DNA of 64,000 nucleotides from the NCBI RefSeq assembly GCF_037975245.1, contig NC_092562.1:8907001-8971000 (forward strand), in the 5' to 3' direction. Both the position numbers and the translations under genes were made by a program. This document shows positions 11,228 to 26,200 of the stretch, in pieces. The notes beneath the pieces are model-generated. The model was not told where the DNA came from, made no database searches, and saw only the letters and a list, made by a program, of their open reading frames with translations. The stretch is from Apostichopus japonicus. Its lineage: Eukaryota; Echinodermata; Holothuroidea; Aspidochirotida; Stichopodidae. Numbering within the stretch: the stretch's first letter is position 1; each line of letters opens with the position of its first letter.

Positions 11228-14200
11228 CTTAAAAACAAAAACAAGAAACTTTTTCATGTTACACTTTGTCTGATGGTCCACTTATATTTCATGTTATTGA
11301 GACAAAACTCATGCCTTTGAAGAAATGACAATATCTCTATCATCCTGTACACAGCGTGCTGATTGAGATAAACAATTTGATATTTTTTATGAGCAAAACT
11401 TTACAATATTTACTTGCTTAAAAACAGACATAACAAAATTACCATACTAAATTCTGTAAAACTTCAATTCAAAAGCACTTAATGTTCCATTATATTGCAA
11501 TGAGAACATGGTATTGCAATACAGTCTGCACCATAACAGTTGTTGTCAATGATCTATAAAATATAAAACATCTTCCACAAGTCATTCACTAAGATTTCCA
11601 GTTATGGTTTATTTTATCAACTTGGTCAAACCAATACCCTCTCCCGCCTGTCTAAATTTGCCAAAATGCCCCGAAAACACTCACATTTAAAGGATATACA
11701 TTCAATCTTTGTGTGGCGAAGATGCCTCAGCAAAACATGGGATTGCCTAAACTGGTGAGTGTAGAGAGAGAACTGTAAGAATTGTACTGAACAGTATTTA
11801 AGACATAAGGTCTCTAGATCAATATCAAGCAATGGGATATAAAGAGAACATGGCGTCCAGATTAGTTTACTGACTACAGGCTTAAAGGGTGTGAAGAGAC
11901 GCGCACAAAGAAACGTCTCATGCCGGTAATCTGACCTAGTTTCAAATGAGGTGTAACAAAAGTGTTAGACATCACAATCGATCCCAGAAAATACACACAG
12001 CTTGCTACCGTCGGTAATTAGACACTAGTGTACAGTCAGTACATACAGCTACGATCTACACCCACAACACAGTGTACAAACGATACAGCCATGGACATCT
12101 CAGGTCCAGCTAAAGATAACAAGGTATCACGCTTCATTACTGTCTGCATTTTGTAGCGACAAGAAGAAATCATCATTTGCAAGCAACGGAAAGTTAACTT
12201 TTTCAGAGCGCGGCATACGGTTTGGGGTGAGTCTTTGATGCCTTTAATATGGATGCAATCCACTTTGCCAACATATGGCTGGTGGCCCACTTCGGCAGAT
12301 GGGTGGTAATTTCTTTATCAGTAGTTGTCACTGTGCCTCCTGAGGCCCGGGCCAGTTAGGCTACTTGTCAATATTTTATGAAAGGAGCTGATACATTGGT
12401 TTCTGTGATAGAATACAACGCTGAATATTTAACAATTAACCTACCAGACTCTGCCCTCCCGGGACGGCCATTGTATACTCCATTACAGGACGGCTACAAG
12501 CACAGTTTTCACTTTCCCTGCAGTTCATTTTCACTTGTGTCTTGGAGTTACCCTTTGAACATAAAAACAAGAAAAAGAGATGGTTAATCACATGATGTAA
12601 CAACCCTTTTGAAGTGAAACAAAAAGGCAAATTAAAAAAGATTTGATGGAGAGGAAACAGCAGTCTGCACCAAGTGTCGGCATTAAAGTTAAATGAAAGA
12701 GAAAACACACTAGATATTATATTATCTGGATATGTCAGGACCCAAAGTCTGAAAATTGGAGAAGTCCCAAATAATGATCTTTCTTATACTTTGGTAACAA
12801 TGGCCACTTTATTGTCCATACATACATGTCTTATAATTTTGAGATACAGTATAGTTAATCTGGCTACAGTCATAGCTTTGTAGTACTGGACTGCCATTAC
12901 CATACATGTTCAGTATTATTTTGTGTCCAGCTAGTCCAAGTTTTACTGTAGCAGCACATTGCACTATTTAAGACATGCCAAGTTGATACCTAGCATTTCA
13001 CTAGCAGGTTACAAGCATCAGAATAAGTACTTAATCTTGCACTAGAGGCAATGCTAGCTTTCCTAAATGCCTGACTAACTATTTAAAGAATCTGTTTCCT
13101 GAACTACAATACTTATCAAACAGAGTTGTAGTACGAGTACAACAGCATGAGTAACGGAACAATAAGAATTAGCATTGATATGAGCATGAGAACTAGAACA
13201 AGTGGCATAAGCCCTGATATAAAAGTAGAATTAGCCTTGGTATAAATATGATTCTTTCAGTAGTATCTATGCTACATTTCCCAGACGATAGGTACAATTC
13301 AATGAAGGGGAGTACAATGTATAGTCACTCTTAGAATACCTTTACAAGTACAGACTCACTATTACTGTCTGCATTCAAATGTCATTGCAGCAATGACATG
13401 CGACCAGCTACTGTTAAATGCTGATTGTCTGTCTAACAGCATTATGACATTATTAATGGATATTTGCTACGGATGGAACATCCAACATTCTCGGTCGCTG
13501 CACCGAAGCTTTGGAACGACCTAACACACAACATAAAGACTGCCAAATCTCTCGCCATATTTAAGAAAATTTTAAAAACACATTTTTTTAGTTTCTCAAC
13601 GTGATTTTGTCACTTTTATATACTTAGTGTTTTTATCTTGACTTTTAATTTTGTACAAACAATTTTATGTGCTTATCCTTTGTTTTGTTTTTTTATAGGT
13701 TTTGGTCTGTTTTATAGTCTTCTCAGGTTTTTAGATTTTTGTGTTCATATGTTACATACTGTTTAATTTTCGTTTATGTGTTTTCTAGACTTTTTATTTC
13801 TTTGATTTCTCTGTCTTTATTTTTTTTGCAAAGCGCCTTTTGGCTTATTTATTATTATTATTTTTATTATTATTATTATTATTTGACAGCGTCTAGTACC
13901 TTGTTGTGGATTACTGTAGTTGTCCTGAATTCTCCAAGGTAAGTAACGAGCTCCAGGTTATCGACAGACTTCTTCAGGATTTGCAGTTCTTCAGCATCGA
14001 GGACAGAAGAACAAATAGCATTTTCCAGAGCAACACCCCCAGACTGTAATGGTAGCGAACGCATCCTGGCCGTGCCAGTTTCAGTGAAGACATCGACGAT
14101 AAAAGGACACGACTGAAAAAATGAAAAAGGAATGAAAACTTCGAGTTCTTGGAGAGTTGAGTATCATTATATCTTTATCATAAATAGTTTTTAAATCAGG

Positions 14201-17200
14201 TAGAACGCTTTAAAGTAATAGTAGTAATAAGGAAATAGTAACTTTGACATTCCAACTTCTTCTTGAAACCAAAAGTAAACATTGTTTGACAAACGGCTGC
14301 CCAGTACCCACTAGAATGCCTTGCATGATCTGAAGCATAGTTTAAAATCATATCGGACTATTTATCCATTTGATTTGCATCAAATTTAAATTGAATTGTG
14401 TCTGAAGATACTTATTGCTCACAGACAAAATGCCATTTGTAACGAGTTTGACGATTTTCAAAAAACACCACAGGCAATGTAAGGAGAGTAGCGATAGCTT
14501 TAATCCAAACCTAGTACCTTCATTACCTATGACAAATTTAAATATACCCACCTCGTCTAATGAGAGATCTTCTGAAAATCCCATACAACGAAGTGTGACC
14601 CAAAGATCGTCTGTGTCGCCTTCCACATCATTGGCTTCCATTTCATTTAGGTCTAAAAATCCTGATCATAAAAGAAAACAAATTAAAAACTATCAAAATT
14701 TGGGCAAAAAAAACTCCTTGGAGCAATGTGATTTACAGGGCTAAGCTATCGATTCGGCAAATTTTGATGTGGGTCGATGGAATATGAAACGTTTTGTTTT
14801 GTAATTAACAATGGATCATCATGGGTCTAATATAGCTGGAATTGAATGTAGCAATCAGAGTTGGAAGTCATTTATCTCCATTCATGGGCAAAAGTTATTA
14901 ACAGCTTACAGCTATTAAACAGTACCCATTAGGAATAAGAGTAAATTCTTTTGTAGGATTTTTTTTAATGAAACACTGTACAAGTTGACTCATATAAATC
15001 TGGTGGTTAGTGGACATAACAAGATTTCAGCTACTTTATGAGCAGAAGCACAAATGAAAAAGCTGAGACAAACTAAATATGGTAAAAAAGGTAGGTCTGA
15101 ACAAATCCATTCTGAGAGAACCTTCTTCAAATGCAGGCACGAAAATAAAAAGTCCCCCCCCCCCGAACCCCAGAGATGACAAGTTTAATTGACAGATAGG
15201 ACAGATATGTTATAAGATTGGAAAAATGAATCATGAATGTAGAGAAAGAGAAACAGAGGGAGAATAAACACCAGTTATCTGATCTGACGCACGCAGTTTG
15301 GGGTGAGTCTTCAATGCCTTTAATGTCAATGTTTTATCTTGGTTCCTACATTATCTTTGGGGAGTACAGAATGCAACGTTGCACCTCAACTCACCCTTTC
15401 TGGTAAGCTCGCCTTTCTTCAGCTCAAAGTTTTCTTCGACCACCTCCCAGGCATCGTCATCGATACCTTCACCGCTGGTTCTGACCTGGAACATGTTAAA
15501 CTCATCTCTGCTGAGGGTACCGTTACTGTCTAGATCAACCATGTCAAATATGTCTACTAAAGCATTCCTGGAAAAGCAGAAAGAACAGACTTAAATGTGG
15601 ATCATGGTCAGAGTGAAAGACCTGTTCGAGCCGTGCAAGGCATGGCTCCTGCGGGTAAACTGGAACCACTTTTTTTTTGTTTTAGATGATGAAAAACAGA
15701 CAATCAAGCAATTTAAAGTAACAAATGAGGTTGAAGACAGCAGTACAAAAATTTGGAAGCTTTAGAGAGAAAGGAGCTACTTAGGAAAAGTAATGGGAGG
15801 TTGCCCCAGATCTGGCAAACGGACCCTGCCGGGATGTACCCTTATGCAAAGAAAAAAAATAATGTGGATCAGCCAAATACCTTTGTTTATTTTAATACTG
15901 TGGATCATCCTCACGACTGAGTTTATTTAAATTCTGTAGAACAGCCAGATACCTTTGTTATTTAACTTCTGTGGGTCATCCACTTACCTTTGTTAATTTA
16001 AATTCTGTGGATCAGACACATAGCTTTGTTCGTTTAAATTCTGTGGATCAGAAACATACCTTTGTTTGTTTAAATTCTGAGGATCATCCACATACCTTTG
16101 TTTATTTAAATTCCCTGGATCATCCACATACCAATCGACAGACTGTTTTCTGACTACAACAGCAAGAGTAAGAGGACAAGAAGACTTTCCTTGGTATGAG
16201 TACATGAGTACCACTACCAGATGAAGCCTGTTAGTGTGAGTGCAAGTACTAACTCTTGTATCAGTATTTATACTAGATTTCCAAGTACACATATATGATG
16301 GTGGTTATAGGTGATTTCTTAATACTACTGTACCTGAAATCTTTAGTAAGTTTGTATTCATCTCCAATCTTTTCCACCAAGGGATGTCTGCTGAATGGTT
16401 TATCCTTTCTCTGCTTTAGACGACATCCTGAAGTCATTGGTATTAGCCTGTAGGTTCCGGCATCCAATTCGCAACTTACGCACCATTTCTGAGGATCAAC
16501 AGTACATATTAAAAAGGATCGTCCATAGAAAAATTATCTCTCGGTTGATGTAAGAGGATCATATTTTTAGCATTCTAGTGAAACTTGGATTCAGTTTCCA
16601 TGTATCCTATTTGGTAGAAGAACATTGCGAAGTTGACCTGTTTGGTACTAAAAGTGGACTTGAAGCAAAGAGGTGTGATGTCACAGATGTACACTGACAA
16701 CATTTGTTTTGTTTGCTGTTAAAATGTACATTCACTTTCCTTCTTCAAACATTGGAATGCATTAACATATGAAGACACTACAGTGATTGAGGTTTAGGAT
16801 TATTCCCTAATGCAAAAAAAGGAACCCTTTCAAATCCAAGGTCAAAACAAAGTGCAAAACTGAAACGAAAAAAAAAACCATTTTGCTGCCAGTACACGTG
16901 TAATAACATCAGAGATCATTTAAAGCAGGGGTGGGCAACTTTTTTGAATGAATGGGCCAGATATAAAGAGTGAAAAATTGACTGGGCCGCACCTAACCAA
17001 CGACCTGCTGTTAATTTCAAACCTTTCATTCAGGACATTCAAGCAATAGGTGTGTGTACTTAATCTGTATTCACAAAACTATAATGTCAATACAGTACAG
17101 ATGATAGTTAATTGGATAATAGGCCTACCTGACAGCATCATTAGTGCTGATAAATTCTAAGCAGCTGGCTCGGTTTTTGTGATGATGTAAAATAGTTTGA

Positions 17201-20200
17201 TTTTTTTTCTTGAGATATCTCACAGGCCGCAAAAAAATCACTGGTGGGCCGCATGTGGCTCGCGGGCCGTAGGCTGCCCACCCCAGATTTAAAGGGACGT
17301 TCAGGTGAATGAAACTGTGACAACTCACACATAGAACAAAATAATAATTCACATTCATAGGTCACCCTCTACATCATCTCATTATCTTGTAGCTCATTCT
17401 ATAACTAACTGTTTAAAGAAGACTTACATAGTATTTTGGCCGGATAAATTCTTCACTCGATCCAGTAGCAGGGATAGTAGTAGGTGTCTGTGATATCATA
17501 GTTAGCGACTCATTTTGGAAAGCTTTACTTTCCTCCAATAATATTGTTGTTGAATTATCCTTTAAAATGTGGTACAATTTGAGTATTCACCTAGTAGCTG
17601 TGCTTGTACTTTGATTTTCAAGCTTCAGCCAAATACAATTATCTTTTAATAATATTGCTTTCCTTTCTGGATTAACTGGTTGGTACAGTTACATAATGAG
17701 CAAAAGCAAAAAAAAATGTTCACCTCGACTGCCCAGATTTCTCTTGCCTTTGCTAGAATAAACGACTCAAATCTTCAACAAAACTTTCAATATTTGTATT
17801 TTCACAATAAAGCATGCTATGAAAATTGCAGTTCTTAACTAATGATTTAGTATATTGATTAAATCTAATTCACAAGTGTTTTTTAAAATAATTATATATG
17901 ACTTTTCTGGACCTTGCCAAGTATAGTACCATTAATGGGGGTACAGGCATGAGCCTGGAGATAAACAAAAATCATGGAACTTTGCAAAAATTGCGGTATA
18001 GGCTCCAGTCTACATATGCTGTGTTAGGATAATAGTTTTTGTCCCCGAGGTAGAAAAGAAATCACAGATATTCCGCCTATTCGCGGAAAAAGCTCATGCC
18101 TGTGGGTAAAAAGAGAACCAATAAATAAAGTTTAGATATATACCTGTTGGAGTTTGGACCTAGTGTGAGCAACCAGTTCACCCTTCAGTGTGTCGTCAGT
18201 TTGTTTCAGTACGTACAGGGTGGTATCAACCGCACATTTATTGCTTGTGGCTGCAAAGAAATATGGACATTATAATAATTTATAATTATAAAATTATAAA
18301 TAATTAGAAATTATAATAATAGGATGCCTTGTCACACACAAAATTAATTTTATTGTGTCATATTCTGGACAATAACAAATACTGCTATCAGTCTTGGCTA
18401 TATTTTCTATTCCACTTTTTATTTTTCAGAAATGACCCTTAAAACAACCAAAGGTTCATCAGTTACATTGGCTGGACAATAAAGACTAGCACAGAGAGGT
18501 TTAACATCAGTTTCTCAGATGTAACACAAAACATAATGGGAAAGCATAAAGACTTTTATGGTCTCAAATGACATGTTTACGATTTATTCAATGTTTGTCA
18601 AGGACAAATTGGTATTGAATGTCATCCAAGGATGGTCTGTTGTTTATAAAAATTTAACTGATCATGTTTTAGTTATTAGAATTCATGAACCCAATGGATT
18701 AAAGGGTGTGAAGACTCGCGCAAAAAGAAACGCCTAATGCCGGTAATCTGACCTAGTTTCGAATGAGGTGTAAGAACAGCTTGCTACCGTCAGTAATTAG
18801 ACACTAGTGTACAGTGAGTACATACAGCTGCGGTCAATACCCACAGCACAGTGTACAAATGATATGTAGCGATGGACATCTCAGGTCCAGCTAAAGATAA
18901 CAAGGTATCATGTTTCATTACTGTCTGCATTTTGTAGCGACAAGAAGTAAACTTCACTTGCAAGCAACAGAGAGTTAACATTTTAAAGATGGCCGCACAC
19001 TGTTTGGGGCGAGTCTTCAATGCCTTTAATATACCATTGAGGAGTAGATATCATCACCAACATAGTAGCCTTAAAAGGGGAATCCCAGAATTTAAGCATA
19101 TTTTAAAGGCGAAACCGAAACGGTGTGACATATATATCAGGTCTAAAATGCCATAAAAATCATCTTTAAACTAAAAGAAGAGGTATCTGTGGTCAATCCC
19201 TCATCAAAATTTGTTAATCTAAATGGCCCGATTACACAAAAGTAGGCAATGTCAAACTAAGAACTAGTTCTAACTGAAGACATCAAAATTACTAATATGA
19301 CACATATGATCACAAGTAAACAAATTTCCTTCAACAATTACAAAATTGTTTTCCCTTGCAGGATTTCAGAGCTTAAAGCCGATCTTAAAGAATACGAGAG
19401 AGTGACTCTTTTGATCAGTGTTCAATCCCATAGTGCCCCCAGATGTGAAATCTTTTTAATTTCCAATTATTTTGAAACTCATATTTTCAGAGTGATATTA
19501 AAGATTGATGTAATACAGTCAATAACAGGAGAAATACTTAGTTCCACAACACTACTGAAATTTTAAACAATGTGAACATGGTTGCGACATCACAGATTCA
19601 CTTTGTGGCCTTATATGCAATCTTCCCACATAACCCATAATGACACTGTACATATTCCTATATGCCAAACTTATAGGTTTTGAAATAAACTTCAAAGCAA
19701 CCCAACGAAGAGTTTGTCATTCCAAATCAAAGCTTTCGTGGTCAGAGTGAAAGACATGTTTTGAGCCGTGCAAAGCACGGCTCCTGCAGGTAAATTGGAA
19801 CTTCTTTTGGAGGATTGAGAAACAGACAATTGAGCTATAAAAGCTTGTATTGTTTCTACCTACTCTTTAAGAAGAAGCTGACATCTGAACAGATCAGTAA
19901 AGGTGAATGAGCCTCTCAATTCTATTGATTACTTACTGGCTTCAAGCAAAGATATTTCATTTTGATAATCATGCTTTAGTAGGTTGACTGGTCTGTCTAA
20001 CACTCTGTTGTAACTCACAATGCTACGTATATGTATGTATATTAGATCCTTCTGCCAGCAGGAATTCGCGAAGAAGCCTCATTGGCTTATCATCGCCGCA
20101 TGCTGACCGAAGTCAGTCTCTTACATTCATATTTAACGTCCATGATTATGAATTGTTAATTGTCAACTACTCTGTAACTGGACGACATACATTAATCTGG

Positions 20201-23200
20201 GAGTGACTCGAACCGGGGACCTTATGATTGGAAGGCACCGACGTTAACCACTGAGCTAACACTGGTGACACTGATATAGGTCTGAAACATTGTGACACTG
20301 AAAATGGCTAGGAAGGTTTTTTCGGAAACGGGACCCAGCGATCAAGGTCCTAGCAATAATTTGGGCTGTCTGGACAAATTGACTCTGTGACATCACACTA
20401 ATGTTTCTACTGGATAAATTTTTGAGGTCTTGTGGTAAATTTCAAATGTCATTTTTCTCCAATCTTTAAATCAGATAAGTATGCTTTGCTGAAGTGCTGT
20501 TTATTTTTGTTTCTTTTTTATCGGATTATCTATGATCGATATGAAAAACCACTGGACGATGAGTTTAGATAACATTGCAGTATCTTATGCCATTAAAGAA
20601 TCAGCATTTTTCTGAGACTATTTCATACTATACTAATTAACTATATTGAGAAGTAAAAAAAGTCAATTTCATAAACATCTTAAAGTAACCTACACAACAT
20701 TTTTAAGTTTGCCTTGCACCTTCGTAAAACCATAACATTATTGATGGAAATCTTGCAAAATATTTAACAACAAAGGTAGCCATGAAGCATCAGAAATTTG
20801 ACTCTGATATATTTTCTACTTACCTGTACTCTGCTGGAGATTTAATGGCCTGGCCGTCAGCCAAACCTTTGTCTTTGTAGACAACTGGAGACGATATTGA
20901 TGGGAAGTAATTTTACCCGACTCGTCGAAATAAAAGCACCCTTTACTGGAGACGTGCATCCACGATTTCAGATTTTCTGGCTGGGAGATCGTAGCTTTGA
21001 GTTGTGCGACCGCTGGCAGCGTTTTGTTAACTCTCGGCAAATCAGGAGTCGATTCTGCTTCTGCAGGGAATTTTTCATACCGAAAGTCTTGCTTTGAAAT
21101 TTAAGCTTACACACAAAATACATTAAGAAGATTTTTGCATTTTTGTTTGGTTATTTCACCAAACCTACTGAGAAATGGTTAAATTGTGGTCGATCAAACA
21201 ATGACATCATTGTTTATCTTTTTTCTCTGTGCAAAATCTTAAGGTTAATGAGATGCAGGGTAATTAATGTTGCCTTTTTCCATGTGCAACAGTTTGCAGC
21301 CCTGATAATTTCATACAACAGTGCAGCAAGGTGGGTCCAATCATGACACCGTCAATTTTAACTCTAAACTTCTCTAATTGCTGTATATCTATCTTTTTGC
21401 AGTGTATTTTGAATAAAGGTTTAAAGAAACTCAGGCAATTTTGTTAAAAATTGGATTGTTTCTGGGTTTCACTTGGATGATCTTACATCAGTTATACAAA
21501 ACTACTGCCTCAATAAAACCATAACAAGTGCAGTAAGAAATGTCTAAACACAATAATTTGAGATTGCTTCATTTATTGTACACAAACAAATACCAGTCAA
21601 CTTGATTCAAGAAAGCTAACACAAAAGGGATTACTTGATAGTAGTAGTGCTGATAGTCGACTCTTGTTTTTGTAGTTTACTAATCGCATAGCTCTTCTCG
21701 TCATTACTGCGATTACTCAGTTACAGTTATGACGTCAACACTGTCATTTTTACATTGCAGAAATACAGTCAAAACATATTTTTCTCCATGGTGCACTTCC
21801 TTTATTTGTTCTTTCGTGTCTTAACGTGTGGTGTCTAAATCATGTTAAAACATCTACCAAACAAAAACTGTGAACAACTTTTAATTTACAATGTTTCTTT
21901 AATCCTTCATAGTAAATCAAAAATTTTCGAATGAATCTACCAGGCTACTACTGTACATCTACTAGCACTAATTAAAGCAAACATGCAAACAATGAATAGA
22001 TGTAACACCTTGCAGCTGTTTGATGATTAGTAGGCAAGAGTTTTCTGTAGGACGTTCAATGTTCTAGGCTAGGCTATAGCCTAGCATGATAGCAGGCACA
22101 TAGTTTGCACATTGAACTTAAACTAAACCGCAATATCGACCCACTCGATCAGACATCCCAAAAATGTGAACCAGGCCAGTAATGAAGTTATTGTTAACAT
22201 GTTTGAAGAAATGACAATTACTTTGGCAATTGTACAAAATTAATAATTTACGAATTTGCATTTATGCACAATGATCAAACATTGCTAGGACTGAATGTTG
22301 CACTGAAGAACAAGTAAACGCATGAATCTAACCTGAGCAGGTGCTTGCAGCTTTTTGACACAGCACAGTGCTAAAGTAGCATTGTGAGAACCTGTATACT
22401 TTTGCAATATTTGCTGACAAACTGCTTTAGTGTTGTTTTTGATAGGTTAGGTTATTTTTCAATAGCAGATTAAGTGTGCTAGCTTAGGTTTTGAGTGTGA
22501 TTAATTGAACTTCCGATTAATCGATTACGACAGACAGCACTACTTGATAGTGATGAATTTTGACACAGCTTTGCAAATTTGCATCATTGTTTGACTTAAT
22601 TTTTGTGGAAAACATATTAAGAGACTTGATAGCACATTTAGCTCATTTCGTTCTGTTGCTATGGCAAAATAATGAAATGTGTATCAAAGTGCTTCATGAT
22701 AGGTCCCTGGACTAAGCTGAATACATGCAAAAGGTATAAAGAAACACACTAACTTTTCAAGCTTGCTTGAGATCCATCTTTCCTTTTCTCGTGCTTTTGA
22801 CGTCTGTCTCTTTTGTCCATTCTTCTCAGACTTTTCTCTTTGCATTTCTCGGTTGTGGACATCAGCATGCTACAGAACTGAGAGAAAAAGGCTTCCATTT
22901 TTAATGGTAGGGTTCTTAGCCAGAAAAGAAGTTTAACCCAGGCCAGTAGGAGAAATGGGATGTAAACAAAAACAGAGGGAAGGTGGTATTTTCCAGACTT
23001 CAACTGACTTACACTGTTAAAATAGACACGCACACTGAGAATATCAAATACAGTAATACATGATGAAGACCACTATATACTTTGCTGACACAATTGAAAA
23101 TATATGTTTCACTAAAAAATACTGCAAATTATGTCATAAGCCTTGTAACCAGATAACCTGATTTTAATTTTTACCTCTTTGTAGTTCAACTTGTTATCTC

Positions 23201-26200
23201 CATCTGCATCTGCTTCTTTGATCATCGTCGTTACCTCCTCCGCCGTCATCCTCTCACCTTTCTGGAAATACAATGTCATCAGAATAATGCATTTATTAAT
23301 TGGTGAGTATCAAAATTCTCAAGAAATGATAGAGATAATGGGAACTAATATATATATATGCTACACACATGCAAAGATGCAGAGTTACGTTGTGTGAATC
23401 AAGCCCCCCCCCCCCCCCCAAAAAAAAGACAACATTATGCACAGATATGTGACTTAAACTGCCTGATACAAGAAATCACGATGTAAGAATTGCATGCAAA
23501 TATCACTGGGATACTCACAAAAGTAAGAGTATGTTTTCTTTCATTAGACAAACTTAAATATTCCTCTGGACAACCCCTTATAAACAGACTAGATAGTGAC
23601 CCTTGCAAAGATCTTTTGCTTTACACACCAAAATATAAGCGGTGGACCTTGCTAAAAGTAGTACTAATATATTGAATTTTTTGCAACCTGCCTAAATATC
23701 TTAAATTTCATCACAAAAACTTGTAAATTGATGGGAAAAGTTTGCAGGAATGAATGCAATGCAAAGATGTGATTTTTCTTGAGAGTATCTCCTTGGAAGA
23801 AAACTGAGAATTTTACAACAACAAAATCTGGCATGTTTATCTCTCTTTAATTATACCTGTTCACAACATTGGAACTATAGGGCTGCAAGGTATCCAAGCA
23901 TAAGCATATATGCTCTTGCTTATATACTTTTCAGAGCAGTTGCATCATGAATATTCACACAATGATTTATTACAGGCATCTGGTAACCTGTGTTATCCAG
24001 GGATGAGCCTGGGGTAAAAAAAAAAACAAGGAACTTTGCAAAAATTGCGGTATAGGCTCCGGTTTGCGTATGCTACAGTGTGTTAGGATAATAGTTGTTG
24101 TCCCGAGGTAGAAAAGAAATCACGGATATTCCACGAATTCGCGGAAAACGCTTAAGCCTGGTTATCACTCTGCGGAACATTTCTAAACCCTGAAGAGATT
24201 ACTTTTAATAGTTTCTAAATAAACTTCATTACCTGTGTAAGAACTTTGGTGAGTTCACTGTGTGTAATGAATCCATCTCCATTGACATCAATTTTCCTGA
24301 AGGCTTTCATCAAGTCATCCCCTGAAGTTGGCTTTAACTGCTGGAGTATTTTACAAAAATCCTCAAAGCTGAGACTTTCTGGAAAAAACCAATCACAATG
24401 CATGGAAATGAAAGAGAAGAATTTAAACATTTTAAAGTGAAAGATTAGAAGTGTTTAAATTGCTTTGTTCGGAGTAATGAGTGACTGTACTCTTACTGAA
24501 TTTGATTCTATCCATTACATGTTATTGCTTTGACACTTTCATGTTATTTCTTAAAACAACTAAAAAGCTGATTGGAAAAATGAGACATTTCTACTTTTTA
24601 GCATATTACCTAAAAGTGAACTTGATTTTTCACTTTTCAGGCAAATAACTTACATCCTTGGAAGGATTTGGTATTGCATACTGTAGCATTGACAATTTGT
24701 CTCAAGAAAGTCCTAGTTCATGCAAGCTGTACATCCATGTACTATACCTACTGTATGAAAGGCTATAAAAGGTATTCTTGTAGTTGATGAGAACACTATC
24801 AGGTGGTAAAATATGCGATCACAACATGACAAAATAAAACCCACAGCTATAAACTTTTGTCTATACTGTAAGTCCATCCATCTGTTACAAAAGTATTGCC
24901 ACATCCGAGTAAAGCATGGTTTGTTTTGAGTTACAACATTTAGCCACAAACACTGCCAGATGTTACAAGACTGTAATACAAGGCAAGGGCATTGATCCAT
25001 TTCCAAGGTGGAGGAGCAAAATAACCAATATACGCACTTGATCACAACCATAGTTACACAAATTAATTAAGATACATGTACAGTACAATCTCCCGTACAA
25101 GTCCCACCCTCACCCCCAAGCCCCCACCCCTCAATACCATTTCCAGGAGGAAAATTAGTTGTCTTTATTACAATACTTTCATGAAAAACTATCAGGTATT
25201 TATTCCTAAACAGTAATGTAAGTTGAAACAGGCACATTTTGTTGACACCCTTTTGAGTATGAATTTTGCGTATCAAAGTGAAAGGCATTGTTTTTATTCC
25301 AGATTGATTCATTCCACGTTGTTTTATTCCAGATTTTTTTTATTAAGGACATGTTTCTTAATATTCATTCAACATTATGCTGCTTTGAAAATTAGAAGCC
25401 AATATTCAAATATTCATAGCTTTTGTTTTGTCTATTAATCTTCTAGCAATTTATTGGAGCATTTATTTCTTTGAAACATTATACTTTTAAATTTTTTAAT
25501 CCCAGTTTTAAACACTGGGGGGGGGGGGGAGACTGACCCCCCTGCTTTTAAGTTGACTTACTTGTTGTCTCTGTCCAGTATTGAGACAAAGCTTGCTGGG
25601 AAGGGTCTCGGCCAGCTTGATGCAATGCTAGTGAGGGGGAAAATACATCATAATAGTTTCCATTGATTTCAAAAATGTATGGCTGGTGCAGCCAAGTTAC
25701 ATCATAATAGTTTCCATTGATTTCAAAAATGTATGGCTGGTGCAGCCAAGTTAAATTACTATGAAAGACTTACTTTGTTTATCAGACAAAGTCCTTCTTG
25801 GACTTGTATGTTATTGTTCAAGTAACATATATTGAGTTTCAAATTCATTTTACAAAAAAAGGCACTTATTTTATTATACTGTATAGAAATAAATGTGATG
25901 CCTGCAACTACTACATGACATGACATCCTATTGAGATTTGGGGGAATGATATAAGTGAATTTAAATAATAGTGTAGTGATGAATGGTTATGGGGGTTCCA
26001 ACTTCAAATTACAAGAAGTTTCTAGAGGTCGATGTCAAGAATTAGCATGAAACAGAACTTGTGTCCCAAAGTGAAACTTGTACCAAATCTGTGGGCCACA
26101 ACACTCAGAAAGCTGCAAGCTCATTGTTCATTTACTATTTTGAAATGACCTGTGAGTAGTACAGGGAATTAAGTCATGAGCCTCCTAAATTCTATTCTCA

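Noticed and set aside
12036-12290. 84-residue minus frame resembling the one at 18790-19020
   Set aside because: The similarity is due to two copies of a TTAA MITE, not to paralogous exons.
20205-20263. tRNA gene on the minus strand
   Set aside because: A and B boxes are present but the acceptor-stem halves do not pair, and a SINE body follows.
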